A DNA stretch of 64,000 nucleotides from Falsiroseomonas sp051433195. Lineage in GTDB: Bacteria; Pseudomonadota; Alphaproteobacteria; Acetobacterales; Acetobacteraceae. Below, one piece after another: positions 7,798-16,872 of the stretch (the first letter of the stretch is position 1; each line of letters begins with the position of its first letter). The DNA lies in contig NZ_JBHMFT010000013.1 in assembly GCF_051433195.1 (NCBI RefSeq), positions 1 to 64,000 of the forward strand, in the 5' to 3' direction. Below the pieces are notes generated by a model that made no database searches, had not been told where the DNA came from, and saw only the letters and a program-made list of their open reading frames with translations. The position numbers and the translations under genes are program-made.

Positions 7798-9903
7798 ATG
7801 ACCGCGCGCCGCGATCTACTGCACGCATTGCCTGTCACCGGGGCGGCCTTTGCGGTCGCCGGAAAGCTGCTGCTGGAGGACAGTGCTGCTCAGGCGCAAC
7901 CCGCCGCTACGCCACTCGCCGGCCACTTTCACCCACTGGGCAAGGCGCCGTCCCGCCACACCGTCGCCGTGCTCGAGGAGGCGCGCCGCACGCTGCCCTT
8001 CGCGGACACGCGCGACTTCGAGGAGAACCGGCGCGGCCTCGTCGCACCCATGACGGAACGGCGGATCCCTAACGATTCCGGCGGCGTCGCCTGGGACATG
8101 GACCGCTTCAACTTCATCGATCAGCGCGAGAGTTTCGACAGCATCCATCCCTCGCTGCACCGCATCGCACGGTTGAACCAGAACTACGGCCTGTATGAGG
8201 TCGTCCCCGGCATCTACCAGGTGCGCGGGTTCGACCTCTCCCACATGACCTTCATCCGTGGCCGCACCGGCTGGGTCGTGCTGGACGTACTGATCTCGGC
8301 CGAGACGGCGCGCGCCGCCTGGCGCTTCTTCCAGCAGCAGCGCGGCGAGGGGCGGCCGATCTCGGCGGTGATCTACTCGCACACCCATGTGGACCACTGG
8401 GGCGGCATCCGCGGCCTGCTGAACGAGGAGGAGATTCGCGCCCGCAACATCCCGATCATCGCGCCGGCCGGCTTCATGGCCAACCTGATCTCGGAGAACG
8501 TCTATGCCGGGAACGCGATGAACCGGCGTCTCGGCTACCAATACGGGCAGTTGCTGACCATCGCGCCGCACGGCTTCGTCAGCCAGGGCCTGGGCCAGGG
8601 CGCGTCGAACGGCGCCGTCGGGCTGATCGCTCCGAACCGCATCGTCGAGCGCGACATCGAGGAGTTCGAGGTGGATGGCGTGCCGATGGTGTTCCAGAAC
8701 ACGCCGGACACCGAGGCGCCGTCGGAGATGAACACCTACTTCCCGACGATGAAGGCGCTGTGGATGGCCGAGAACGTGACGGCGACGCTGCACAACATCT
8801 ACACGCTGCGCGGGGCCCAGATCCGCGATGCGCTGCGCTGGTCGAAATACATCGGCGAGGCGCTGTACCGCTTCGGCCAGGAGGCGGAGGTGCTGTTCGC
8901 GTCCCACCACTGGCCGCGCTGGGGCAATGCGCGCGTGCAGGAGGTGCTGCGGGCACAGCGCGACCTTTACGCCAGCATGAACAACCAGGTGCTGCACTAC
9001 GCGAACCAGGGCGTCACCATCAACCAGATCCACAAGGTCTACCAGCTGCCGGAAGGCCTGCAGCAGACCTGGCATGCGCGCGGCTACCACGGCTCCCCCG
9101 AGCACAATGCGCGCGGCGTGGTGCAGCGCTTCCTGGGCTTCTGGGACTGCAACCCGGCGACGCTGATCCCGCTGGCGCCGGAGGATGCGGCGACGCTCTA
9201 CGTCGACATGATGGGCGGCGCCGAGCGCATCATCGCCCGCGCCCGGACGCTGCACGACGAGGGGCGCTATCAGCACGCGAGCGAGATCCTGAACCGCCTG
9301 GTGTTTGCCGAGCCGCAGAACGGACCGGGGCGCGAACTGCTGGCCGATGTGTGGGAGCAGATCGGCTACCAGCAGGAAAATCCGGGGCTGCGGAACTCCT
9401 TCCTCAATGGCGCCTATGAGCTCCGGAGCGGCATCTCGACGGCGGAGGGAGGCAAGTCCACCAGCCCGGACACGATCCGCGCGATGTCCACCGAGCTGTT
9501 CCTGAACTTCCTCGCCATCCGGATGGACTCGCGCCGGGCCGAGGGGATGCGCTTCACCATGAACCTCGTCACACCCGACAATGGGGAGCGCTTCATCGTC
9601 GAACTCGCCAACGCGACGCTGACGAACATCGAGGGCTTCCAGGCCGAACGCGCCGACCTGACGCTGACGGTCAACCGCTCCGACCTCGAGCAGGTGCTGG
9701 CCGGGCAGCGGACGCTGGAGGCGCTGATCGCCGACGGCACTGCGCGGGTGCAGGGGGATGTCGGCGTCCTGACGCGGCTCGCCGGGCTGATGGTGGACTT
9801 CGATCCGCGCTTCGAGGTGCTGCCGGGGACGCGGCCGGTCGGGGCGCCGGTCGCGCACGCCGACGCCTACCAGGCCATCACCGGCGCGATGATCCCGGAG
9901 TAG
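7798..9903 (+). CDS. Exported alkyl sulfatase (SdsA1-like, metallo-beta-lactamase fold)
   Basis: The 701-residue protein belongs to the linear alkylsulfatase family that cleaves sulfate from detergents such as dodecyl sulfate. The dinuclear zinc motif HTHVDHWGG is at residues 195-203. The rest follows the SdsA1 layout: metallo-beta-lactamase domain, a helical dimerisation domain (RARTLHDEGRYQHASEILNR region) and a C-terminal SCP2-like domain that ends in a Phe/Asp-rich tail. An N-terminal signal (residues 1-31, ending in AQAQ) indicates export. ATG 7798 has an AACGAGG about ten bases upstream. The outer-membrane barrel gene starts two bases after the stop, so the two are co-transcribed. A second, truncated copy of this gene's 3' end survives at 11,225-11,342. 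Confidence 0.9.
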   Translation: MTARRDLLHALPVTGAAFAVAGKLLLEDSAAQAQPAATPLAGHFHPLGKAPSRHTVAVLEEARRTLPFADTRDFEENRRGLVAPMTERRIPNDSGGVAWDMDRFNFIDQRESFDSIHPSLHRIARLNQNYGLYEVVPGIYQVRGFDLSHMTFIRGRTGWVVLDVLISAETARAAWRFFQQQRGEGRPISAVIYSHTHVDHWGGIRGLLNEEEIRARNIPIIAPAGFMANLISENVYAGNAMNRRLGYQYGQLLTIAPHGFVSQGLGQGASNGAVGLIAPNRIVERDIEEFEVDGVPMVFQNTPDTEAPSEMNTYFPTMKALWMAENVTATLHNIYTLRGAQIRDALRWSKYIGEALYRFGQEAEVLFASHHWPRWGNARVQEVLRAQRDLYASMNNQVLHYANQGVTINQIHKVYQLPEGLQQTWHARGYHGSPEHNARGVVQRFLGFWDCNPATLIPLAPEDAATLYVDMMGGAERIIARARTLHDEGRYQHASEILNRLVFAEPQNGPGRELLADVWEQIGYQQENPGLRNSFLNGAYELRSGISTAEGGKSTSPDTIRAMSTELFLNFLAIRMDSRRAEGMRFTMNLVTPDNGERFIVELANATLTNIEGFQAERADLTLTVNRSDLEQVLAGQRTLEALIADGTARVQGDVGVLTRLAGLMVDFDPRFEVLPGTRPVGAPVAHADAYQAITGAMIPE

Positions 9904-9905
9904 CC

Positions 9906-10661
9906 ATGCGCACCACAATCCTCGCCGCAGCGGGTCTGCTGACGCTCGTCGTGCCGCATGGCGCGGCGGCCCAGGCGACCCCGTCCGAGCGGCCGACCTT
10001 CGACCTCACCCTTTATGGCTGGCTCCAGTCCATAGACGGACGCGTTGGCGCCGGCCCCCTCACGGCGTCAGTCGAGAGCAGCTTCAGCAACACCATCGAC
10101 AAGTCGGACAGCGTTGTCCCCTTCATGGGGCGGGTCGAGGGGCGCTCTGGCGGCTTCGGCCTCTTCCTCGACGCCGCTTATGTCAGCCTCGGCTTCGACC
10201 GTGTTTCGGCCGGCCCCTTCACGGCTCGCGCGGACAGCAGCCTACTGGTGGTGGATTTCGGCGGGACGGCCGAGCTTGCTGCGAGCGGCGACGGGCTATG
10301 GGTGCTCGATGCCCTCGCCGGCGGTCGCGTGACGTCGGTGCGGAACGAAATCGCGATCAACGGTGGCCCTTCCGCGGATCAGCGCAACTCCTGGTTCGAG
10401 CCATTCGTCGGTATGCGCATGCGCGGCCGCTTCGCAACCAACTGGGACTACGCCGTCCAGGCCGATGTCGGCGGCTTTGGCGTGGGATCGGATTTCGCCT
10501 GGCAGGCACTCGCTACGGTCGGCTACCGCTTTTCCCTCTTGGGGAAGGAGGCGACGGCGCTGGCTGGCTATCGCGCCCTGTCGCAAGACTATTCCGACGG
10601 AGGGTTCCGCTGGGACATGACGATCCATGGCCCAGTTCTCGGCGTGACCCTGCGCTTTTAA
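9906..10661 (+). CDS. Predicted outer-membrane beta-barrel protein
   Basis: The 251-residue product starts with a clean signal peptide (residues 1-23, ending AAAQA) and then shows alternating hydrophobic/polar strands (FDLTLYGWLQ, GFGLFLDAAYVSLGF, WDYAVQADVGGFGVGSDF). It terminates in VLGVTLRF, whose C-terminal Phe is the typical barrel-assembly signal. I do not recognise a named family. It begins two bases after the alkylsulfatase stop, so a role in the same process, for example passage of substrate across the outer membrane, is plausible but only inferred. Confidence 0.7.
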   Translation: MRTTILAAAGLLTLVVPHGAAAQATPSERPTFDLTLYGWLQSIDGRVGAGPLTASVESSFSNTIDKSDSVVPFMGRVEGRSGGFGLFLDAAYVSLGFDRVSAGPFTARADSSLLVVDFGGTAELAASGDGLWVLDALAGGRVTSVRNEIAINGGPSADQRNSWFEPFVGMRMRGRFATNWDYAVQADVGGFGVGSDFAWQALATVGYRFSLLGKEATALAGYRALSQDYSDGGFRWDMTIHGPVLGVTLRF

Positions 10662-10794
10662 CTGCAGGCGCAGAGCAGTGACGCTGTTGCCGCTATCGGC
10701 TGACTGTGCGGCATGCCTGAACTGCGGCGAAGGTCGGAGCTAACTGCAGTGTCCGTGCATCTTGGGCGTGCGGCCGCCGAACAAGGAGAACGCT

Positions 10795-11224
10795 ATGCTG
10801 CCGCGTCGCCACGCCCCGGCCTTACCGCTCGCCACGGCCCTGCCGCTCGTCACGCCTGCGCGGGCCCGCGCCGCCGAAATGGCGCAGGATGAGGAACTTG
10901 CCCACGCCATCGGCGTGCGGGTCTACATCTGGGCCTCCCCGATGATGGACCTCTACCGCACGCGCTGGGAGACGTCCGTCGACCCTACCCGCGGCCATGA
11001 CCGCAGGGTGAACGAGTTCTTTCGGTTTGAGCGGCTGATCAACCACGAAGACGACAGGGTGATCACACCGAACAACGACACGATCTACGACCGCGCCTTC
11101 ATGGACCTGCGCTCCGAGCCGATGATCCTGTCCATCCCCGCGCCCGACCGGAACTACTGGTTCCCAGTCGGCGACATGCGCCATGATTTCAGCGCCAGGC
11201 TGTCCTGGGACATGCGCAACTTGC
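10795..11224 (+). pseudogene. DUF1254-domain protein, 5' remnant
   Basis: ATG 10795 has a good AAGGAG six bases upstream. The product starts with a signal-like segment and continues as the N-terminal part of a DUF1254 protein: ELAHAIGVRVYIWASPMMDL, then ITPNNDTIYDRAFMDLRSEP and NYWFPVGDM. Family members are several hundred residues longer. The similarity stops at about 11,224, exactly where a piece of alkylsulfatase 3' sequence begins in another frame. The frame continues to 11,418 with Arg/Ser-rich nonsense. It follows the sulfatase-barrel pair, and DUF1254 genes often accompany secreted hydrolases, so this was probably the third gene of that cluster. Confidence 0.75.
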
Positions 11225-11342
11225 GGGGCTCATGGTGGATTTCGACCCGCGTTTCGAGATCGTGCCGGGGACGAAGCTGCGTACCAAGGTCGCCGCGGCC
11301 GACGCCTACCAGGCCGTGCCGCGTGCGATGGTCCCGGAATAG
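11225..11342 (+). pseudogene. Alkylsulfatase 3'-end fragment (second copy)
   Basis: Read in its own frame this stretch encodes GLMVDFDPRFEIVPGT, then a variable part and ADAYQAVPRAMVPE followed by TAG. It aligns closely with the last 39 residues of the alkylsulfatase ending at 9903 (GLMVDFDPRFEVLPGT, ADAYQAITGAMIPE), and even the bases after the stop (TAGCCATGC) are the same. It is therefore the tail of a diverged second sulfatase gene joined to a broken DUF1254 gene by a deletion. Confidence 0.85.
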
Positions 11343-11521
11343 CCATGCACGCCGCGCCATTCGGGCTACGTTCATCGGTACGCGGCTCAACCTCTCGCAT
11401 GGCGCGATGTGGCGTTAGATCTTCGGATATTCCTTCCAGTTGTCGCGGCGGCGCGGCTCTGGACTTCGCGTTCGGCAGACCCGCCTTCCAGGTAGGGCTA
11501 CAATTTGAGGAAGCCACGCTC

Positions 11522-12001
11522 ATGACTCACCCATCCGGTCGTCGTCGCTTCCTCAATCAGACGGGTGCGCTTGCTGCACTTGCCCTGCTCGGTGCCTGCT
11601 CGCGAACTGGCGCGGTCGGACCGGCCGCGGTGCGGGATCAAACTCCGGACGCGACCGTGAGCATGAGCCTTGTGCAGGCTGGCTTCCTTGGAAGTGGTGG
11701 TGGCGGAAATGGCGTACTGCGTTTCCGCGGGCAGGATGTGCCGTTCGGGATCATTGCTCTCGGGGTAGGCGGCATCGGCGCCTCGACCGTCGAGGCAGAG
11801 GGCGACGTATTCAACCTCGAGGATCGAGCCCGGTTCCCTGGTACCTACGCCCAGGTGCGGGTGGGTGCCGTCGCCGGGACCGCAAGCGTAGGAGAAATGT
11901 GGCTGCAGAACGAAGCTGGGGTGATCCTGCGGCTTCGAGCCCGGCGTGCTGGACTCATGCTCGCGATCGGCGCGGATGCCGTTCGCATTACGATGCGATG
12001 A
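11522..12001 (+). CDS. Conserved hypothetical lipoprotein
   Basis: The 159-residue product has an N-terminal Arg-rich start (HPSGRRRFLNQTGALAALALLGAC) that looks like a Tat-type lipoprotein signal with the lipobox Cys near residue 26. The mature domain is small and Gly-rich (GSGGGGNGVLRFRGQDVPFG, IALGVGGIGAS) and seems to be all-beta. I do not recognise its family; a loose resemblance to small envelope proteins of the EipA/DUF1134 kind is not good enough to name it. A GAGGA about eleven bases upstream supports ATG 11522. The sulfatase fragment lies upstream. Confidence 0.6.
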   Translation: MTHPSGRRRFLNQTGALAALALLGACSRTGAVGPAAVRDQTPDATVSMSLVQAGFLGSGGGGNGVLRFRGQDVPFGIIALGVGGIGASTVEAEGDVFNLEDRARFPGTYAQVRVGAVAGTASVGEMWLQNEAGVILRLRARRAGLMLAIGADAVRITMR

Positions 12002-12408
12002 TGCCGATTACGCTGAGTTCCATGCTGCTGACCCGCGCCCGGTTCCTGTCCGACTCCCGCTTCGACGCGAAGGAGAAGCTCGGCCGCCGGTCAACCCGAT
12101 CTGGAATGACATCGACAGCAGCTACAAGGTCCATCGACCAGTTTCGGCGCCGGACCTCCCACACCCAAACCTCGACGTCGCGGCCTACGTGAGATCCGGA
12201 ACCGCTCCTACTACCGTAGTAAAATGGATTAGCGAGTGGCGCCGTCGTCGTGCTGTCCGTCATGACAACCACTTCGGCGGCCCAGCACCACCAACTGAAG
12301 GCCGGGGTGCGGCTGTTCCTCTACACCGCGCGCCGCGAACAGGGCGCGCCCAGAGACTGGGGGCCGCGCCCCGCTCTTTTAGGTCGGTCACAGCACGGGG
12401 GCCCCTGC
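12002..12408. other. Intergenic stretch, only gene debris
   Basis: No gene can be supported here. A short minus-strand peptide ending near 12,200 begins with APLANPFYYGSR, which resembles the start of Uma2-type nuclease-like proteins but then loses all similarity. The plus-strand frames are Arg/Pro-rich. The right part is the downstream flank of the recombinase-associated gene. Confidence 0.3.
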
Positions 12409-12780
12409 TCAGCTGCCTGCGAGTTCCTCGCGCTGCTCCTCCCACTCCACCGGGAACGGCTCCATGAGCGCCGGCAGGGTCATTGGCTCCGGCTGCCGCC
12501 CGTCGAGGATCGCCTCGACGATGCCCGGCGCCAGCAGCGTCAGGCGCAACAGGCGCGAGACATAGGACGAGTTGATCATCTCCGCCGCCGCCAGCTCGTT
12601 GATGGTGCCATAGCGCCCGGTCTCCATCATCCGCCTCCACCGGAACGCCCGGGCCAGCGCTTTCACCAGCGTGGTGTCCGCAGCCGAGGCGCCCCGGTTC
12701 GTCGTGCTGGCAGGCGCAATCATCAGCTTCCGCCCACCCCGCTGCTTCCGGACCGCCAGCGGCACCCGCACGGTCAGCAT
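12409..12780 (-). CDS. Small recombinase-associated protein with helix-turn-helix-like segment
   Basis: The 123-residue protein has a basic N-terminus (VRKQRGGRKLMI) and a central segment, YGTINELAAAEMINSSYVSRLLRLTLLAP, that looks like a DNA-binding helix-turn-helix. It ends in EPFPVEWEEQREEL. Proteins of this kind are commonly encoded directly behind large serine recombinases in alphaproteobacteria; that is from general knowledge, not a search. Its ATG at 12,780 overlaps the stop of the recombinase fragment (12,774), so the two are translationally coupled. Its role is unknown, perhaps control of the recombinase. Confidence 0.7.
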   Translation of the reverse strand: MLTVRVPLAVRKQRGGRKLMIAPASTTNRGASAADTTLVKALARAFRWRRMMETGRYGTINELAAAEMINSSYVSRLLRLTLLAPGIVEAILDGRQPEPMTLPALMEPFPVEWEEQREELAGS

Positions 12781-13190
12781 TTGCGCGGCGCCGGGCACGC
12801 TGCGTCCTTCGCTGCTTCGGCGGGTGGCGGGGCCAGGTCCCGCGCCAGGCTGGCCAGCCCCTCCAGCTTCAGCCGAACGTCGGCGCCGCCACTGCCGATG
12901 TCCACTCGGTCGACCAGCAGGCGGATGATCCGCGCCTGCTCTGCCGGGAAGAGTTCCTCCCACAGTGGGTCGAGCCTCTCCAGCGCCAGGCGCGCCTCGT
13001 CCTCCGTCACGTCGGGCGCCGAGGCCCGTGCCGCGCGCCAGGCCCCGAGCACCACCTCCGGCTGCCGGAGCAAGCCCCTGACCTGCGCGATGGCCCAGCC
13101 CTCGATCTCCGCGGCGGAGATGCGCGCAAGGGCCGGCCCGTCCGCGGCGCTGCCCTTCGGCGCCATTACCTGATTGTCGCTGTGCAGCAC
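12774..13190 (-). pseudogene. Serine recombinase, C-terminal fragment
   Basis: The product matches only the end of a large serine recombinase: ISAAEIEGWAIAQVRGLLRQ, then EDEARLALERLDPLWEELFP and AEQARIIRLLVDRVDI, the usual C-terminal region of this family. The catalytic serine domain, the recombinase domain and most of the zinc-ribbon region are absent; upstream the sequence meets the start of the divergent GTPase gene. The fragment is therefore inactive. It indicates that an integrase-bearing element was once here and was truncated, probably when the GTPase genes were placed next to it. Confidence 0.75.
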
Positions 13191-13263
13191 CGGACGAACC
13201 GTCCCGGCACGGGCGCGGGACCAGGTAGTTGCCGGTCCTCATGGCGACGTGCAGTCTATTTTC

Positions 13264-14438
13264 ATGAATGAAACGAAATACACGCGCGGCGGTTCCGACG
13301 ACGCCGGGGATCGAGCCAGGACGGAAGCGGCCGCGAAGGCGCCCGTAATCTGGCTGCTCGGAAAAGCACAGGCTGGCAAGACGAGCATCGCTGCTTGCCT
13401 GACGGGAACAGGTGAGGAGGGCGTCGGCCTGGGCTTCCAACGGACCACCCGGGAGCCGCGGCTGCACGCTTGGCCGCCGCCGCCAGCGCCACCGATCCTG
13501 CTTTTTCTCGACACCCCCGGTATTGGAGCGGACGACGGCGACGCTGAGGCAGAGGCTCGTAGGGCGATGGCCCAGGCCGAGGACCAAGCCCATGTCATCC
13601 TCGTCGTTGCCCGGGCCGAGGACCTAGCAGTTGGCGCGCTGATGCAGGCGCTGACCGAGATCAGGCGGCGCCACCGAGACTGGCCGGTGATCGTCGCCCA
13701 GACCCGGCTGCACGACCTCTACCCGACTGGCATGCGGCACCTGCTTCCCTATCCATTCGACGGTACTCCGGCCGACTTCGGGCTCCCCGGTCTTCCGCAG
13801 GACCTGGCGCGGGCTCTCGCGGCCCAGCGGCAGATTTTCGCGTCAGTCCCCGGCGAGCCGCCAACTTTTGTGCCCGTGGACCTGACGCGCGCCGCGCAAG
13901 GCTTCGAGCCCCGAGACTACGGTGCAGAGGCGTTGCTCAACGCCCTCGGCCCGACGCAGCCCGAGACCGCCGACGCCCTTCGGGAGATGCGCGACCCGCT
14001 AACAGGGGCGCGCCTGCGCGTCATCCTGCCTTGGGCGCTCCTGGCCGCGGCTGCGGAAGCTCCGCCGCTCCCGTTCTTGGGCTTAGCCGGGGCGACGACG
14101 GGACAGGGGCTGATGCTCCGCGCGATCGCTGCACGCTGCGGGGTGCCTTGGACCTTCGGCCTCGTCTGGAGGTTCCTGGCGGTGCTTGGTCCAGGCATTC
14201 TCGCGAGCGCAGGGGCCTCCGCCGTGATCCGGCAGGTCCTGAAGCTGGAATCGGCCCCGGTACCGCTGCTGCCGCGGCGGCGGCCTTTACGGTGACCTGG
14301 GCGGCCGGAGAGGCCGGCATGGTCTGGTTCGGAGCGCTTGGCCGCGGCGAGCAGCCCGACAAGGAAGCCGTGCGCTCCGCATGGCGACGTGGCTTCGAGG
14401 AGGCAGTGGCATGGTGGAAACGAAACCAGGGCGGCTAA
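13264..14438 (+). pseudogene. P-loop GTPase with C-terminal DUF697-like region, frameshifted
   Basis: The first 330 residues read as a dynamin/Era-like GTPase: P-loop LLGKAQAGKTSI, switch segment FQRTTREPRL, G3 DTPGIG and a G4-like AQTRLHD. A hydrophobic C-terminal part (PLPFLGLAGATTGQGLML, GILASAGASAVIRQVLKL) resembles the membrane-associated DUF697 region. Around 14,251 the good frame jumps: after RQVLKL the expected Gly/Ala-rich continuation (GTAAAAAAAFTVTW to WKRNQGG, stop at 14,438) is in the next frame. One base has been lost or gained there. ATG 13264 is preferred over a start inside the recombinase fragment. The next GTPase gene overlaps its end by 28 bases. Confidence 0.65.
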
Positions 14439-15991
14439 GGCGGCGCCTGCGGGCGCTCCGGCCGTGGTGGCGGACGATCCTGCGGGCGGTGCTGTTCGCG
14501 GGACCGACGCTGCTGCTTATCCCGCTCGGCATCGCTTGGCTTTGGGAACGCGGCTGGACGGCTTGGTGGCTCATGGCATGGACAGTCGGCGTGTTCCTGG
14601 GCGTCTGGGCCGCGGGTCTCTGGAAGCCCGACCTGCCGCCCATCTCGCTGAAGGGTTCGCGACAGGGGGCGTCATCAGGTGAACTTGAGGCGCGGACGAC
14701 GATCGCTCGGATTGTCGAGAGTGCGAAGGCTTCCGACATCGCAGACGCTGACGCGGCGCGTGTACTTGCTGAGAAGGTCGCGCACGAGGTGGCATCCGCC
14801 TTTCACCCGGGCGAGAAGGCGCCGACACTGCGGGTGACGCTCCCCGAACTGCTCCTGGTCACCGAACAGACTGCCCATGACATCCGCCGAAGACTTCTCG
14901 CCGACTTTCCAATCCTGAGGGATGTGCGCTTCGATATTCTCGAGAGCAGCGCGGGGCTGATGGTCTGGGCCGATCGCGTGATGACGGGCTACCGGGTCGG
15001 CCGCTTCCTCTGGAACCCCGTAAACGCCCTCATTCAGGAGGCGCAGCGCGCCGGAACGAATCTCGCTGGCCAAGGGATGGCGGGATACGCGATGAGGCGT
15101 GTCGCTCAGATCCTGGTCGCGGAGGTGGGCGAAGCCGCCATACGCCTTTACTCCGGGGCGGCGCGGATGGACGCACGCGAACTCGAGGAAGCATCCCGGC
15201 TCGACGTGGATTCGGGGTCGGCAGAGGCACCCGAGGCGAGCCGCGAGAGTCTGCGTGCGGCCGTTGTCGGCCAAGTCAACGCGGGAAAGTCGAGCCTCGT
15301 CAACGCGCTCTCCGGCGAGGCTCGGGCCCTCGCCGGGAACGTCATCCACACCGGTCGGGCTTTGGAATTCCCAATCGACCACCCGATCCACGGCCCCCTC
15401 GTGGTCACCGACACACGGGGGCTGGCTGCAGGCGAACCGCCCGACGTCGAGACGTTCGTCGCTGCCGACGTCTTGCTGTGGCCGGTCGCGTTGCACCGGG
15501 CCGACCGCGGGGCGGACATGCGTGCACTGACGGCGCTACGGGCGTGGTCGGCGAAGCACCCCGCCCGCTCCGTCCCGCCCATCGTCTTTGTGGGCACACA
15601 CCTTGACCGCTTGGAACCGGCTAGGGAGTAGTCACCACCCTATGATCTGGCAGATGGGAAACGACCGAAGGAGGTCTCCGGCGCAGCGGCGCTCGCCGCA
15701 GCGAAGATAGATTTCGCCTGGCCCGAGGCGCGATGGACGGTCGCCGTGCTCGGGGGCGGTACCCGAGCATGGAACGTCGATGCCGTCCGGGGCGCCATCG
15801 CGGATGCTCGGCCGGCAGCCGAGGCCTCGCGGAATCTACGCTTATGGGCGACCCGCGGGAGCATGGCGCGCGTGTCCGACGCAGTCCGGGCGCTCTGCGG
15901 CGCAGGCCGCGTTATAACAGGTGAGGTTAAGCGGGGCATCCCCGCCGCCCTCTCTAAGGTGACGCAAGATAAGGACGGATCTCCCCCCTAG
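14411..15991 (+). pseudogene. Membrane-anchored GTPase interrupted by an in-frame TAG
   Basis: From ATG 14411 the protein begins with a basic stretch, then two membrane segments (ILRAVLFAGPTLLLIPLGIA and WWLMAWTVGVFLGVWAAGL). A helical middle part precedes a GTPase domain with P-loop VGQVNAGKSSLVNAL, G3 DTRGL and G4 GTHLD. At 15,629 a TAG follows LEPARE; in the same frame the protein then continues with SPPYDL and on to TAG 15,989 without further stops. The stop stands where related proteins have Trp (REW), so this is a TGG to TAG change. It overlaps the upstream GTPase gene, so the pair formed one operon. The cellular role is unknown; paired membrane GTPases of this sort occur in dynamin-like and defence-like systems. 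Confidence 0.7.
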
Positions 15992-16026
15992 CTGGCCAAG
16001 CTGCCGTGAGGCGAGGCTACACGGCG

Positions 16027-16515
16027 ATGCCCGTTGCCATACCCTGCATCGCTGCCGCCGCGGGAGCCGCCGCCTCGGCCGTCGGTAGCGGCGGCGTTCT
16101 GGGCGCCGTGGCGGCCGCCGGCGCCGCCCTGGTGGTCTCCGCCGTCTCCCGCCCCAAGTCGCCCTCCGCCGCCCGCAGCGCCAACGTCACGCCGGGAACG
16201 CACACCAGGCCCGGCGGCTTCGATCCGCGCACGCCGGGTGCCAGGAGCACAAGTCCTTTCGCCAGCTCATCACCGAGCACCAGATCGTCGACGGGTGCTG
16301 CCGCACCTTCGGCCCCGTCGTGTTCCTACATCCCGCCACGGACGACGAGCGCCGCTCCGACGGCTTCCTGCACGTTGTCGTAGTGCTGGCTGCGTATCGC
16401 GTCTGTGCCGTCGGCGAGGTCTTTCTGAACGGCACGGACTCCAAGGAGTTCGCGCTGGCACACTGGCTGCCGAGCGGCGCGTCGGGCGGGCGAGTGTTCG
16501 TACGCGTGTTTAATG
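16027..16515 (+). pseudogene. Prophage tail-protein remnant
   Basis: The first frame gives a Gly/Ala-rich hydrophobic segment (AAAAGAAASAVGSGGVLGAV) and then KSPSAARS. After a frame change near 16,220 the text continues with SFRQLITEHQIV, GPVVFLHPATDDE, DGFLHVVVVLAAYRV and GEVFLNG. This order is typical of the start of large phage tail tip/host-specificity proteins in alphaproteobacterial prophages, which are over 1,000 residues long. Only about 160 residues remain, with at least one frameshift, so it is debris of a tail gene. Confidence 0.65.
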
Positions 16516-16872
16516 GCGCAGGAAATGTCCGCGAGGACAGCCAAAGGCGGAAATCCACAGATAAGGACCATCCGCATAGCGAACTGTTAATGCCCACTGA
16601 GCGGCTGTTCCCTGCGTTCCCATTTGCTGCGCGCCACGGGGAACACGAGAAATCCTAGGTCATTCAAGGATGTTCCACACGTTCCCCGCTGTTCCACGAC
16701 GGCTGGGAAGCTTCTGTGGCGACAGCATAGTAAGCCCTGCGTGACCCGGCTGGCGCCTGACGACGTGGCGTGGCCGGGTGACCTCTGGCGGCAAGCTCTT
16801 TGGCCCTGGCTCATGCCCAGCCGGCCGCCCACTTAGCCAAACGATTTCGGATAATCCGGCGGGGGTGGCGCG
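16516..16872. other. Non-coding stretch after the prophage fragment
   Basis: About 350 bases without a supportable gene. It contains the decayed continuation of the tail gene and repeated GTTCC words around 16,670-16,700. I see no promoter or terminator I would trust. Confidence 0.3.

Noticed and set aside
7816..9918. 700-codon minus-strand open frame opposite the alkylsulfatase
   Set aside because: It is the shadow of the real plus-strand gene; no motif, no ribosome binding site.
14240..14290. Programmed frameshift in the first GTPase gene
   Set aside because: No slippery heptamer followed by a stable structure is evident; the neighbouring genes are also damaged, so a simple indel is more likely.
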